Notes under the pieces: generated by a model
The model's input: the letters and a program-made list of their open reading frames with translations, nothing else
What the model was told of the DNA's origin: nothing
Databases searched by the model: none
Source: Methanobacteriota archaeon
GTDB taxonomy: Archaea; Halobacteriota; Bog-38; Methanoflorentales; Methanoflorentaceae
Assembly: GCA_028679495.1 (NCBI GenBank)
Contig: JAJRBK010000008.1
Coordinates: 1 to 6,086, forward strand
DNA length: 6,086 bases
Direction of reading: 5' to 3'
Made by a program: the position numbers and the translations under genes
Shown: in pieces, positions 1-4,982 of the stretch
How the letters are laid out: each line of letters starts with the position of its first letter
Numbering within the stretch: position 1 is the first letter of the stretch

Positions 1-77
1 AAAGCGGTCTCAGAATCACGTCGCCAGAAAAGCGTTAGCAGTTCTTGTTGTGATCTAAAGGGCGCGAATTATAAAGT

Positions 78-341
78 TTATGCAAGTGAGCGTTGGGGCG
101 CCGAGGCACTCTTTTCAATGTGTCTAAGACCTTTTGAGCAACCAGCCTTTTGTTCCTCGAATTCATCATTCGTGATAAGCCCATCGTCCCGCAGTAGCGC
201 AAACTTCCGTATTTCATCTGCGGCGCTCGCACTTTGTGACGGCTTAGGCTTTGCTTGCTGATTCTTTTCGCGCTGCTTCTGACTCCAATTCCGAAAAGCA
301 GCCTTCTTGAGACGGCACAGACGAGGTAATAATATGTGCAC
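78..341 (-). CDS. SHOCT-domain small protein
   Basis: This 87-aa protein has a basic N-terminal part (about residues 8-33, many Lys, Arg and Gln). Residues 41-66 match the SHOCT (short C-terminal) pattern, with the core RDDGLITNDEFEEQKA at 51-66. SHOCT domains are short two-helix modules usually found at the C-terminal end of longer, often membrane-linked proteins, and are thought to mediate oligomerisation; no catalytic role is expected. Here almost nothing precedes the domain and about 21 residues follow it, so the gene may be a shortened relative. The start used is a GTG at 341; an in-frame TGA lies about 13 codons upstream, and no ATG is available between. No convincing TATA box or ribosome binding site was found. 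It lies 74 nt downstream of the sugar dehydrogenase gene on the same strand and could be its distal partner. The domain call is fairly firm, the exact start and intactness less so. Confidence 0.6.
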   Translation of the reverse strand: MHILLPRLCRLKKAAFRNWSQKQREKNQQAKPKPSQSASAADEIRKFALLRDDGLITNDEFEEQKAGCSKGLRHIEKSASAPQRSLA

Positions 342-415
342 GCGTGTAAAGATCCCATCTGTAGACCAGCGTCAGTTTTGGTTTAGCCTCTAACGTGAGG
401 TGAGCTTGTTACGCT

Positions 416-1597
416 CTAGATAGCGTGCAATTGGTAGATGTTGCCATCAAAAGCACAGATGTAAAGCTCGTTTCGCTGGTCGATACCAAAGGACGGGATC
501 TGCAGGCTCGTGTCTGCAAGCGCGATATTTAACGGCGCGCCGGTGTCGTTGTACCGAAGCGCCCATATTCTGCCCGATCCATAGTCTCCATAGACATAGG
601 CGCCTACGAGATCGGGGAGCGCTGAGCCTCTATAGACGAACCCACCAGTAACGGCGTCGCCGAGGCTATGATCATACTCCCAGATTGGCAGCGTAAGCCC
701 GGTTTGATTACATCCTGAAGGGGGAGAATAGCAGAGGCTTCCCTCCATTATGTTCCAGCCATAGTTCTTGCCGTTCTCAATGATGTCGATCTCTTCCATC
801 CTGTTTTGACCAACGTCGCCGGCCCACAGACGGTTTGTGATCGGATCAAAGCTGAACCGCCATGGGTTGCGCAGACCATAGGCATAAATCTCTTCTCGAT
901 ACCCTTTTGTATTGCCAACAAACGGATTATCGCGTGGAATGCTGTAGTTTAAGCCATTCGACGTAACGTCCACGTCGACGCGTAGGATGGAGCCGAGCAG
1001 CGTTGAACGATTTTGCCCGTTGCCCAGCGGATCGCCCTCCCCCCCTCCATCGCCCAATGCGATGTACAGGTACCCCTCTGGTCCAAAAGCGATCTGTCCA
1101 CCGTTATGGTTCGTAAAGGGCTGCCCGACTTGCAGCACAATTGTCTCGCTGCTTTTGTCTGCTTGGGCGCCGTTGGCGTGTGATACCGAAAAGCGTGAGA
1201 CGACTGAACGAAGTGGATTATCAGCAGTGTAGTAAACGTAAAAATAGCCGTTTTCGTTGAAATGTGGGTGAAATGCCAGCCCCAGCAAGCCTAGCTCGCC
1301 ACCGGAGCGCACACGATCAGTGAGGTCCAAAAAAGTTGAGGTAGTGCTGACGTTCTCACCGTTCTCAAAAACCTTGATAGTACCGGCCTGCTCAACAACG
1401 AAAAGCTGGTTACTTCCGTTGCCCGCATTGTAGATGCCAACGGGGTTCGTGAAATGCAGATAAGGAAAAGCACGCTTAACGTCATATTGGCCGGTAGTTC
1501 CCATTGGAGGCTTATAGAAGGCGCTATCGAGCACTAAAGCGCCGACGATCACGGCGATCCCTACGATAGCGATTAGCGCAGCGACTTTCGGGGTCAT
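416..1597 (-). CDS. PQQ-dependent aldose sugar dehydrogenase, membrane-anchored or secreted
   Basis: This 393-aa protein is a six-bladed beta-propeller quinoprotein of the soluble glucose/aldose sugar dehydrogenase family (GSDH; E. coli YliI and Pyrobaculum Asd are relatives). The family oxidises aldoses to lactones using PQQ and calcium. Residues 6-23 are a hydrophobic segment without a clear cleavage site, so the enzyme is probably exported and either anchored or cleaved. Family blocks appear in order: GLLGLAFHPHF (103-113), NHNGGQIAFGPEGYLYIALG (163-182) with His164 as candidate catalytic base, GLRNPW (241-246) with Arg243 as the expected PQQ-contacting arginine, GDVGQN (260-265), NYGW (278-281), AVTGGFVYRG (315-324) and GDYGSGRIW (337-345). 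Cys289 and Cys296 could form a loop disulfide. The length is normal for the family. The ATG at 1597 directly follows an in-frame TGA, which fixes the start well. The gene ends in TAG. PQQ biosynthesis genes are not in this window, so the cofactor supply is unknown. Confidence 0.93.
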   Translation of the reverse strand: MTPKVAALIAIVGIAVIVGALVLDSAFYKPPMGTTGQYDVKRAFPYLHFTNPVGIYNAGNGSNQLFVVEQAGTIKVFENGENVSTTSTFLDLTDRVRSGGELGLLGLAFHPHFNENGYFYVYYTADNPLRSVVSRFSVSHANGAQADKSSETIVLQVGQPFTNHNGGQIAFGPEGYLYIALGDGGGEGDPLGNGQNRSTLLGSILRVDVDVTSNGLNYSIPRDNPFVGNTKGYREEIYAYGLRNPWRFSFDPITNRLWAGDVGQNRMEEIDIIENGKNYGWNIMEGSLCYSPPSGCNQTGLTLPIWEYDHSLGDAVTGGFVYRGSALPDLVGAYVYGDYGSGRIWALRYNDTGAPLNIALADTSLQIPSFGIDQRNELYICAFDGNIYQLHAI

Positions 1598-1849
1598 TCA
1601 CAAACGCCCAGCGTGCATTGTTTTCATCCCGTCGGTTAATCTCCTAATCTGATCGAAGCTCTACATAAACTGTACGCCACGTTAACGTAACATCTGCCCC
1701 TCAGCGTAGGAGAGAGATGCGGAAGTAGTATGTATTTGACACCGCTAGGTAGAGCTTACCCACCCGAAAGCTCGACTCTCGATACTTATCGCTGTCTAAC
1801 CTAACGACCTCAAAGTCCGAGATTTAGTCTGCGGTGCTCTGTTTGCGAG

Positions 1850-1880
1850 CGTTTGTACTCCTCTTGGAGACGTACAAGCG
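1850..1880. other. strong stem-loop in intergenic DNA
   Basis: CGTTTGTA (1850-1857) pairs with TACAAGCG (1873-1880), with one G-T wobble. CTCC (1858-1861) pairs with GGAG (1866-1869) around a TCTT loop, leaving a 3-nt bulge at 1870-1872. That makes 12 base pairs. There is no T-tract next to it on either strand, so it is not a typical archaeal terminator. It could be part of a small RNA or an untranslated leader. Confidence 0.4.
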
Positions 1881-1933
1881 TTTCAGCTCTCATGCAAACG
1901 TAGGGCATTTCAATAAGTGCCGGGCTGTCGTCG

Positions 1934-1947
1934 TCCGCGCAAGCGGA
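1934..1947 (+). other. hairpin with GCAA (GNRA) tetraloop
   Basis: TCCGC (1934-1938) and GCGGA (1943-1947) form a perfect 5-bp stem closed by GCAA, a stable GNRA tetraloop if transcribed from the plus strand. It lies between the larger stem-loop and the promoter-proximal dyad of the next gene. The hairpin is directly visible; its expression as RNA is inference. Confidence 0.35.
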
Positions 1948-1961
1948 AGTCTCAAGTAGAA

Positions 1962-1979
1962 TGAGGGTATTAGCCCTCA
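1962..1979 (+). promoter_or_regulatory. dyad overlapping the presumed TATA region of the 71-aa protein gene
   Basis: TGAGGG (1962-1967) and CCCTCA (1974-1979) are perfect inverted arms around TATTAG. The centre lies about 30 nt before the ATG at 2001, where an archaeal TATA box would sit for a leaderless transcript. A repressor bound here would block TATA-binding protein. An RNA hairpin (7 bp with an ATTA loop) is the alternative reading if transcription starts further upstream. Confidence 0.4.
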
Positions 1980-2000
1980 ACTACTCAATCAGGTTGTTAT

Positions 2001-2216
2001 ATGGACGAGCTTATTCTGGGTCTTGTCGTGGGCAGTTTTATCGCTCTTTGTCTTTACCTTATCCTGACTACGAGGAAGAAAAGCAGGGAGCGAAAACAGA
2101 GGAAGCCGAAGTCAAAGATGACGGCACACGAGAGACGTGTGATTCTAGTCACATCACTCGTCATGGTTATTGTTTTAGTAGTAGTCGGTATTGGTGCGAT
2201 CTTGGTCTTTATTTAA
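2001..2216 (+). CDS. small two-helix membrane protein, unknown function
   Basis: This is a 71-aa protein of unrecognised family. Residues 4-23 form a first hydrophobic helix. A strongly basic stretch (RKKSRERKQRKPKSK, 25-39) follows, then a short linker with MTAHERR (40-46), and a second very hydrophobic helix (about 47-71) that reaches the C terminus. By the positive-inside rule the basic loop should face the cytoplasm, with both termini outside: a small hairpin-type membrane protein. The ATG at 2001 keeps the whole first helix. Upstream there is only a weak AGGT, and the dyad at 1962-1979 occupies the promoter position. The gene ends in TAA. It stands alone, divergent from the sugar dehydrogenase. 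A longer overlapping frame starting at 1961 lacks any protein-like pattern and was rejected. Confidence 0.65.
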   Translation: MDELILGLVVGSFIALCLYLILTTRKKSRERKQRKPKSKMTAHERRVILVTSLVMVIVLVVVGIGAILVFI

Positions 2217-2303
2217 ACGCGACCGCGATATACCGTTCTGCATCTCTGCCAGATCGTAATACGTGAAGAAGTTGCATTTCGACTCTCGTCTTCTGACACA
2301 CTT

Positions 2304-2330
2304 AACTTGAACCACTCTTTGCTTCAAGTT
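2304..2330. repeat. inverted repeat AACTTGAA / TTCAAGTT
   Basis: There are two perfect 8-nt arms (2304-2311 and 2323-2330) with an 11-nt spacer. A further ACTTGAA copy occurs at about 2343-2349. It lies about 90 nt downstream of the 71-aa protein gene. It could be a processing or termination hairpin, or a two-site operator; no T-tract follows. Confidence 0.5.
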
Positions 2331-2476
2331 GCTTTGAGCTCAGACTTGAAAAGAGGCAAACTGCACGCATATTTCCAATTTCCGTGTTCAAATGGCCTGA
2401 TGCCATATTTAACAGCCAGATGCTGGTAATCGACGCATTGCACGACGAGGAGCCCTCTGCTTAAAGCTGTACGGCG

Positions 2477-2496
2477 AGCAACACAAAATTGTTGCT
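2477..2496. repeat. hairpin AGCAACA / TGTTGCT
   Basis: Perfect 7-nt arms (2477-2483 and 2490-2496) enclose a CAAAAT loop. It sits just before the near-copy of the SHOCT gene end. Function unknown. Confidence 0.45.
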
Positions 2497-2500
2497 ACAT

Positions 2501-2544
2501 AAGTTTATGAAGTGAGCGAACATTTACTAGTGCGCACCGAGGCA
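2501..2544. repeat. near-copy of the 3' end of the SHOCT gene (74-108)
   Basis: AAGTTTATG followed by AAGTGAGCG at 2501-2518 matches 74-92 with a single base missing (C83). After a gap of different length, CCGAGGCA recurs at 2537-2544 and 101-108, with GCG just before it in both. On the minus strand both copies place a TAA in the same relative position. The simplest reading is a decayed duplicate of the end of the SHOCT gene; chance similarity is not fully excluded. Confidence 0.4.
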
Positions 2545-2691
2545 GCATATTGTTTTACGTCACACCTACCTAGCCTTTGACCCACGGGTGACACCATCCT
2601 CGGTGCCTTCTCCTGTTTTTGAGGCTAGCCAAACGCTTTATAAAGCAAAAGAACGGCCCGATCGGCTTCAAATCAGCGACTCTGTCGTAAG

Positions 2692-2968
2692 GTGGCAAGC
2701 TTCAAGGGATCTGCGGAAACGTGCGCGCGGAATCATCAGCGAAAGCACGATGAACGAGTCAACGCGGTTCGTGTTAGCAAAGCATATAGTTCACAGGACT
2801 CGATGTGCTATGGCTGTGAGCGGGATGTAACGGCACGCCATTACTGCGCACCTATAATTGCGGGAAGGATGGACGCTGATTGATGTCTTCCGCGCGGGCA
2901 GTGATGTCTCGCTTAGCATTTTTGATCTTTACGATAATCGGGAGGCATTATCTAGAAACGATGCGTAA
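2692..2968 (+). pseudogene. possible decayed gene with a CxxC motif
   Basis: A GTG-started frame runs from 2692 to a TGA at 2881-2883 (63 aa). Its last third contains MCYGCERDVTARHYC, a CxxC followed by H-Y-C that resembles half of a zinc-binding site. A second frame, open from 2858 to the TAA at 2966-2968, reads WTLIDVFRAGSDVSLSIFDL, which is more protein-like than the end of the first frame. A single frameshift near 2860-2880 would join them. A third frame (2883-2996, ATG overlapping the TGA) also exists. No family was recognised, no promoter is clear, and an overlapping frame (2588-2830) competes, so this call is weak. Confidence 0.22.
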
Positions 2969-3051
2969 CCGAGGCAGGGCAGGGTGTCTTCGCTAATCAT
3001 CTCAACGAATGGCGTCCCGTCTGCCTGGATGGTAAGTCGCTTGGCGCCTAC

Positions 3052-3073
3052 TTCATTCTTTTCTTTTTGTTCT
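3052..3073 (+). terminator. pyrimidine/T-rich tract, possible terminator
   Basis: The tract is almost all T and C, with TTCTTTTCTTTTTGTTCT as its core, and lies between the debris region and the convergent end of the zinc protein gene. Archaeal termination commonly uses T-rich runs without a required hairpin. No intact plus-strand gene lies directly upstream. Confidence 0.3.
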
Positions 3074-3176
3074 GTTAGCTAAAGAGATGTCGTCATCTAA
3101 CGGTTGTTTAATGGTGCTTGTCACTGTCCTATCACAGCCGTAGCTGCGTGTCTGCTTCGCTCAACGGTTACCGCTT

Positions 3177-3416
3177 CTAAAGCGCAGCTTTGTCCTCCAC
3201 GTGACGCCGGTAGATAACAATATCGATGTCAATTTTGGCTGCCTTATGCGGATAAGTGTCACGCCACTGCGCATAGCAATACTGAAACCGCTCCCAGTTG
3301 ATAGCACTCGCAAGACGCTTCGTTGAACACGGTTTGCAGTACGGATGGTCAAACCGTGCCCACGCATCCTCAATCTTTCCCATTATACACCCACAGCATG
3401 GTGTCGGGATGCCCAT
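3177..3416 (-). CDS. small putative zinc-binding protein with two CxxC pairs
   Basis: This is a 79-aa protein with no family recognised. Cys7-x-x-Cys10 and Cys27-x-x-Cys30 are spaced like a small zinc-ribbon or treble-clef site. The rest reads as ordinary globular sequence with aromatic residues (WERFQYCYAQWRDTYPHK, 41-58) and a beta-like stretch KIDIDIVIYRR (61-71). The ATG at 3416 is preferred over the ATG at 3383. It includes the first CxxC pair, and on the minus strand a TAATTAATATA element lies about 28 nt upstream, the distance expected for a leaderless archaeal transcript. The gene ends in TAG. It is divergent from the broken gene at 3468-3802. A role in nucleic-acid or protein binding is plausible for such small zinc proteins but cannot be shown. 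The overlapping frame at 3161-3373 is a shadow. Confidence 0.6.
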   Translation of the reverse strand: MGIPTPCCGCIMGKIEDAWARFDHPYCKPCSTKRLASAINWERFQYCYAQWRDTYPHKAAKIDIDIVIYRRHVEDKAAL

Positions 3417-3438
3417 ACTGACTGCGTTTGTAGAGGTG

Positions 3439-3449
3439 GTATATTAATT
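3439..3449. promoter_or_regulatory. bidirectional TATA-like element
   Basis: TATATTAATTA is readable as a TATA box on both strands. Its centre is about 28 nt from the minus-strand ATG at 3416 and about 24 nt from the plus-strand ATG at 3468. It could serve as a shared core promoter for the zinc protein and the divergent broken gene. No ribosome binding site is seen on either side. Confidence 0.45.
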
Positions 3450-3467
3450 ACACTGTGTATGTTCAGC

Positions 3468-3640
3468 ATGTGCAATTTTTTTGTGTCACGTAGGTATTTA
3501 ACTAAGAAGACAACCCGTCAAGCTATGCGTGGCAAACTAACGAGTTTTGGGGACTAATCGTGCTTCTAGGCATCATGCTTTGTGCGTTGTTAACCGTCCA
3601 AAACCTGCTTATAGAGAGAAGGGGTCCATTGGTTGTCTGA
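3468..3640 (+). pseudogene. frameshifted N-terminal remnant with a membrane helix
   Basis: From the ATG at 3468 a 29-aa frame (MCNFFVSRRYLTKK...) ends at a TAA at 3555-3557. At the run TTTTGGGG (3545-3552) a one-base change in length would move reading into the frame FWGLIVLLGIMLCALLTVQN, a clear transmembrane helix followed by a basic cap, which stops at the TGA at 3638-3640. The two pieces together look like the start of a membrane protein inactivated by a homopolymer indel. The downstream remnant at 3641-3802 lies in the same frame as the helix, directly after the TGA. Whether both pieces come from one ancestral gene is unknown, as the intact paralogue at 3916 has no such helix. Confidence 0.4.
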
Positions 3641-3802
3641 ACTTTGATAGCTCCGGTAGCTTTACTAGCGTTATGGACCGACGATCACACCTATGGACAA
3701 TACCTCACATCCACCTTCGACATGTTGTGGCAACGGTCTGTGTCAGCAGAACAACGAATACAAGAGTTGTTGGAGCAAGGCCCCCCACAGGCCGACCGCT
3801 AG
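3641..3802 (+). pseudogene. C-terminal remnant of a thaumarchaeal sensory-domain protein
   Basis: The frame from 3641 to the TAG at 3800-3802 encodes about 53 residues ending in the same block as the intact protein at 3916-4407. It has LWTDDHTYGQYLTSTF where the intact protein has FWSDDPTYAEYLLTSF, then W, then SAEQRIQELLEQ where the intact one has PAEERIQELSEH. The spacing is identical. The upstream two-thirds of the domain (the NGGVLRGI and EDLRHSD blocks) is missing, and the frame has no start codon and begins right after a TGA. This is therefore the tail of a paralogue that lost its body. The similarity is directly visible, and the divergence at many positions means the duplication is old. 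Confidence 0.75.
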
Positions 3803-3884
3803 TAGCATTACTACATGGCTGCGTCTTAATAATAACCGCCCTCTTTTTCGAACGACCGAGTGACTCTACGCTGTTACGCACCTA

Positions 3885-3891
3885 TTTATAT
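3885..3891 (+). promoter_or_regulatory. TATA box of the sensory-domain gene
   Basis: TTTATAT is centred 28 nt before the ATG at 3916. This distance predicts a transcript beginning at or next to the start codon (leaderless), as is common in archaea. No Shine-Dalgarno sequence precedes the ATG. Confidence 0.55.
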
Positions 3892-3915
3892 GCTTGCGTT
3901 GTATACTCGTGCATT

Positions 3916-4407
3916 ATGTCCCCAGGCGGAACTGTCATCAACGGCGTTGAAGACGGGATAGCAGTGATTGCAGAGATATTTGAATCAGCTAAGCATGAGA
4001 TTGCCTTCCTCTCCCCCCCTTCCGTGTTATCCATCGCCGGCACCTTCGATTCCGTGGAGAACGCCAGGCGGTTCATACAAAACGGCGGGGTGCTACGAGG
4101 CATCACGACCGTATCGCCCGCGAACGTTGAAGAGACGCGCACACGACTGGCCATCGGTGAAGACCTGCGCCATAGCGACCTTCACTACGAATTCTTTATG
4201 ATGGTTGGCGATAGGCAGCAGAGCCTTAGCGCCATAAACATCGGCATCGACGAATACACGCTTGATACCCCCCTTGTCGCCTTTTGGAGCGATGACCCTA
4301 CGTATGCAGAGTACCTCCTTACCTCGTTTGAGAACGCGTGGTCACAAGCCATCCCTGCAGAAGAGCGGATACAAGAGCTGTCGGAGCACGAGGCAGGACA
4401 GCGTTAA
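3916..4407 (+). CDS. stand-alone thaumarchaeal sensory (TrmB-like/PLD-like) domain protein
   Basis: This is a 163-aa cytoplasmic protein with no signal or membrane segment. It matches, from memory of the family, the sensory domain found in Nitrososphaera-type TrmB-like regulators and in front of histidine kinases, distantly related to phospholipase-D-like folds. Blocks seen are IAEIFESAKHEIAFLSPPSV (17-36), FIQNGGVLRGITTVSPANVE (53-72), EDLRHSD (82-88), FFMMVGD (93-99), SINIG-type AINIGIDEYTLDTPLVAFWS (106-125), DDPTYAEYL (126-134) and PAEERIQEL (147-155). There is no helix-turn-helix before it and no kinase after it, so it may act as a ligand-binding partner, or be a truncated regulator. The ATG at 3916 is chosen over the open frame extending to 3547, because the TATA box sits 28 nt before it and upstream codons do not resemble the family. 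It ends in TAA. A broken paralogue lies directly upstream (3641-3802). Confidence 0.8.
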   Translation: MSPGGTVINGVEDGIAVIAEIFESAKHEIAFLSPPSVLSIAGTFDSVENARRFIQNGGVLRGITTVSPANVEETRTRLAIGEDLRHSDLHYEFFMMVGDRQQSLSAINIGIDEYTLDTPLVAFWSDDPTYAEYLLTSFENAWSQAIPAEERIQELSEHEAGQR

Positions 4408-4411
4408 GAGT

Positions 4412-4762
4412 ATGACTCATGATTATGTGCCCGTCGATGAACTCATCTTGGGGATAGCGGACTGCACGAATAACTACCATGAGGGCTGTTGAGACGTTGA
4501 GACGTTGAAGTGGTTGCGCTCACAGAGCTACGAGGCATGCGATTACTTGCACGATCGCGTGAATGATGCGTGACTGCTAGATTATGCACGACAACATCTG
4601 CGTGATGTGCATTACACACACATCCGGATACGATTACACGCGTCCCAAGAGTACGGGCAGACGCACCCAGAAAGAGTAACGACGATAGGGCAGGGTGCGC
4701 ACGGAAAAGAAAAGATTAAGGAGAAGCAAGAGAGGATAAACGAAGGCGTGTGGTGCAGGTAG
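4412..4762 (+). pseudogene. interrupted gene with two in-frame TGA codons
   Basis: One frame runs for 117 codons from the ATG at 4412 to the TAG at 4760-4762, broken only by TGA at 4490-4492 and 4571-4573. The pieces read MTHDYVPVDELILGIADC..., DVETLKWLRSQSYEACDY... and LLDYARQHLRDV...KEKIKEKQERINEGVW; the last has a strongly charged helix-like end. No family was recognised. The first TGA lies inside an 8-nt tandem duplication. Removing one unit instead joins an ATG at 4479 to the middle piece (MRAVETLKW...), so the real ancestral start may be 4479. The frame starts 4 nt after the sensory-domain gene and could be its operon partner. A decayed gene is the likeliest reading; chance or TGA recoding are alternatives. 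Confidence 0.4.
4488..4508 (+). repeat. 8-nt tandem repeat, 2.6 copies
   Basis: GTTGAGAC occurs twice in a row (4488-4495 and 4496-4503), followed by GTTGA (4504-4508). As the unit is not a multiple of three, gain or loss of one copy shifts the reading frame of the surrounding open frame. Confidence 0.9.
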
Positions 4763-4770
4763 CACGCATC

Positions 4771-4836
4771 CTACTTAAGTTCTGTCTCAATCTGCTCTCC
4801 TGCGGCCTTGAATGCGACACGAGCGATCTCTGCAGA
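4771..4836 (-). pseudogene. short C-terminal gene relic
   Basis: On the minus strand 21 codons ending at a TAG (4771-4773) read AEIARVAFKAAGEQIETELK, a helix-like and typically coding sequence; it is cut off upstream by a TAA at 4837-4839. It is too short to assign to a family. It may be the tail of a lost gene, in keeping with the debris on both sides. Weak. Confidence 0.2.
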
Positions 4837-4926
4837 TTAAACGATGCTTAAGCCACGAATCACAGGCAATAAGATACTTTCCCTTTGGTCTGTCTCCTTT
4901 AAACCTATGAATCGGATCGCTTCCAT

Positions 4927-4941
4927 CCACCGGCACGGTGG
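4927..4941 (+). promoter_or_regulatory. dyad CCACCG / CGGTGG upstream of the Nmad3-like gene
   Basis: Perfect 6-nt arms flank GCA and end 6 nt before the TATA-like box at 4948-4956. That is a position where an archaeal activator or repressor could bind. It is visible in the sequence; the regulatory role is inference. Confidence 0.3.
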
Positions 4942-4947
4942 GCATCG

Positions 4948-4956
4948 TTTTTATGC
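4948..4956 (+). promoter_or_regulatory. TATA-like box of the Nmad3-like gene
   Basis: TTTTTATGC is centred 31 nt before the ATG at 4983, which supports that ATG rather than the upstream in-frame GTG (4938) or ATG (4953). Confidence 0.45.
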
Positions 4957-4982
4957 ATCGCCTTCTATATGGTGCGGCGGCA

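Larger units (their letters stand above)
1598..2000. other. non-coding intergenic stretch rich in dyads
   Basis: No credible reading frame was found on either strand. The segment separates the divergent sugar dehydrogenase (-) and 71-aa membrane protein (+) genes. It holds a 10-nt perfect palindrome ACGTTAACGT (1679-1688), a long stem-loop (1850-1880), a GNRA-type hairpin (1934-1947) and an 18-nt dyad (1962-1979). A clear TATA box for the dehydrogenase was not seen; the only AT-rich patch near the right distance is around 1619-1626. Confidence 0.6.
2217..3176. other. 960-nt stretch without a convincing intact gene
   Basis: No recognisable protein family was found on either strand. The stretch contains two clean inverted repeats (2304-2330 and 2477-2496), a near-copy of the 3' end of the SHOCT gene (2501-2544), overlapping low-quality frames at 2588-2830 and 2692-2996 that may be gene debris, and a pyrimidine-rich tract (3052-3073). 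The pattern of short protein-like frames broken by stops is what a decaying accessory region would give. Confidence 0.55.

Noticed and set aside
35..358. 107-aa minus-strand frame overlapping the SHOCT gene
   Set aside because: It has an ATG start but no domain-like pattern; the other frame in the same DNA carries a recognisable SHOCT core, so this is its shadow.
1961..2266. 101-aa plus-strand frame over the small membrane protein
   Set aside because: It lacks any membrane or domain pattern, whereas the 2001-2216 frame gives two clean helices and a basic loop.
2635..2646. CTTTATAAAG as a TATA box
   Set aside because: It is a good palindromic TATA-like string, but no start codon of a credible gene lies about 25-30 nt to either side.
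2588..2830. 80-aa GTG-started frame in the debris region
   Set aside because: The sequence is mildly helix-like but has no family resemblance, no promoter at a suitable distance and full overlap with another candidate frame; not strong enough to list as a gene.
3547..3915. N-terminal extension of the sensory-domain protein (286-aa version)
   Set aside because: The extension runs through the paralogue remnant in another frame and through the promoter. Its residues do not resemble the family, and the ATG at 3916 has a well-placed TATA box.
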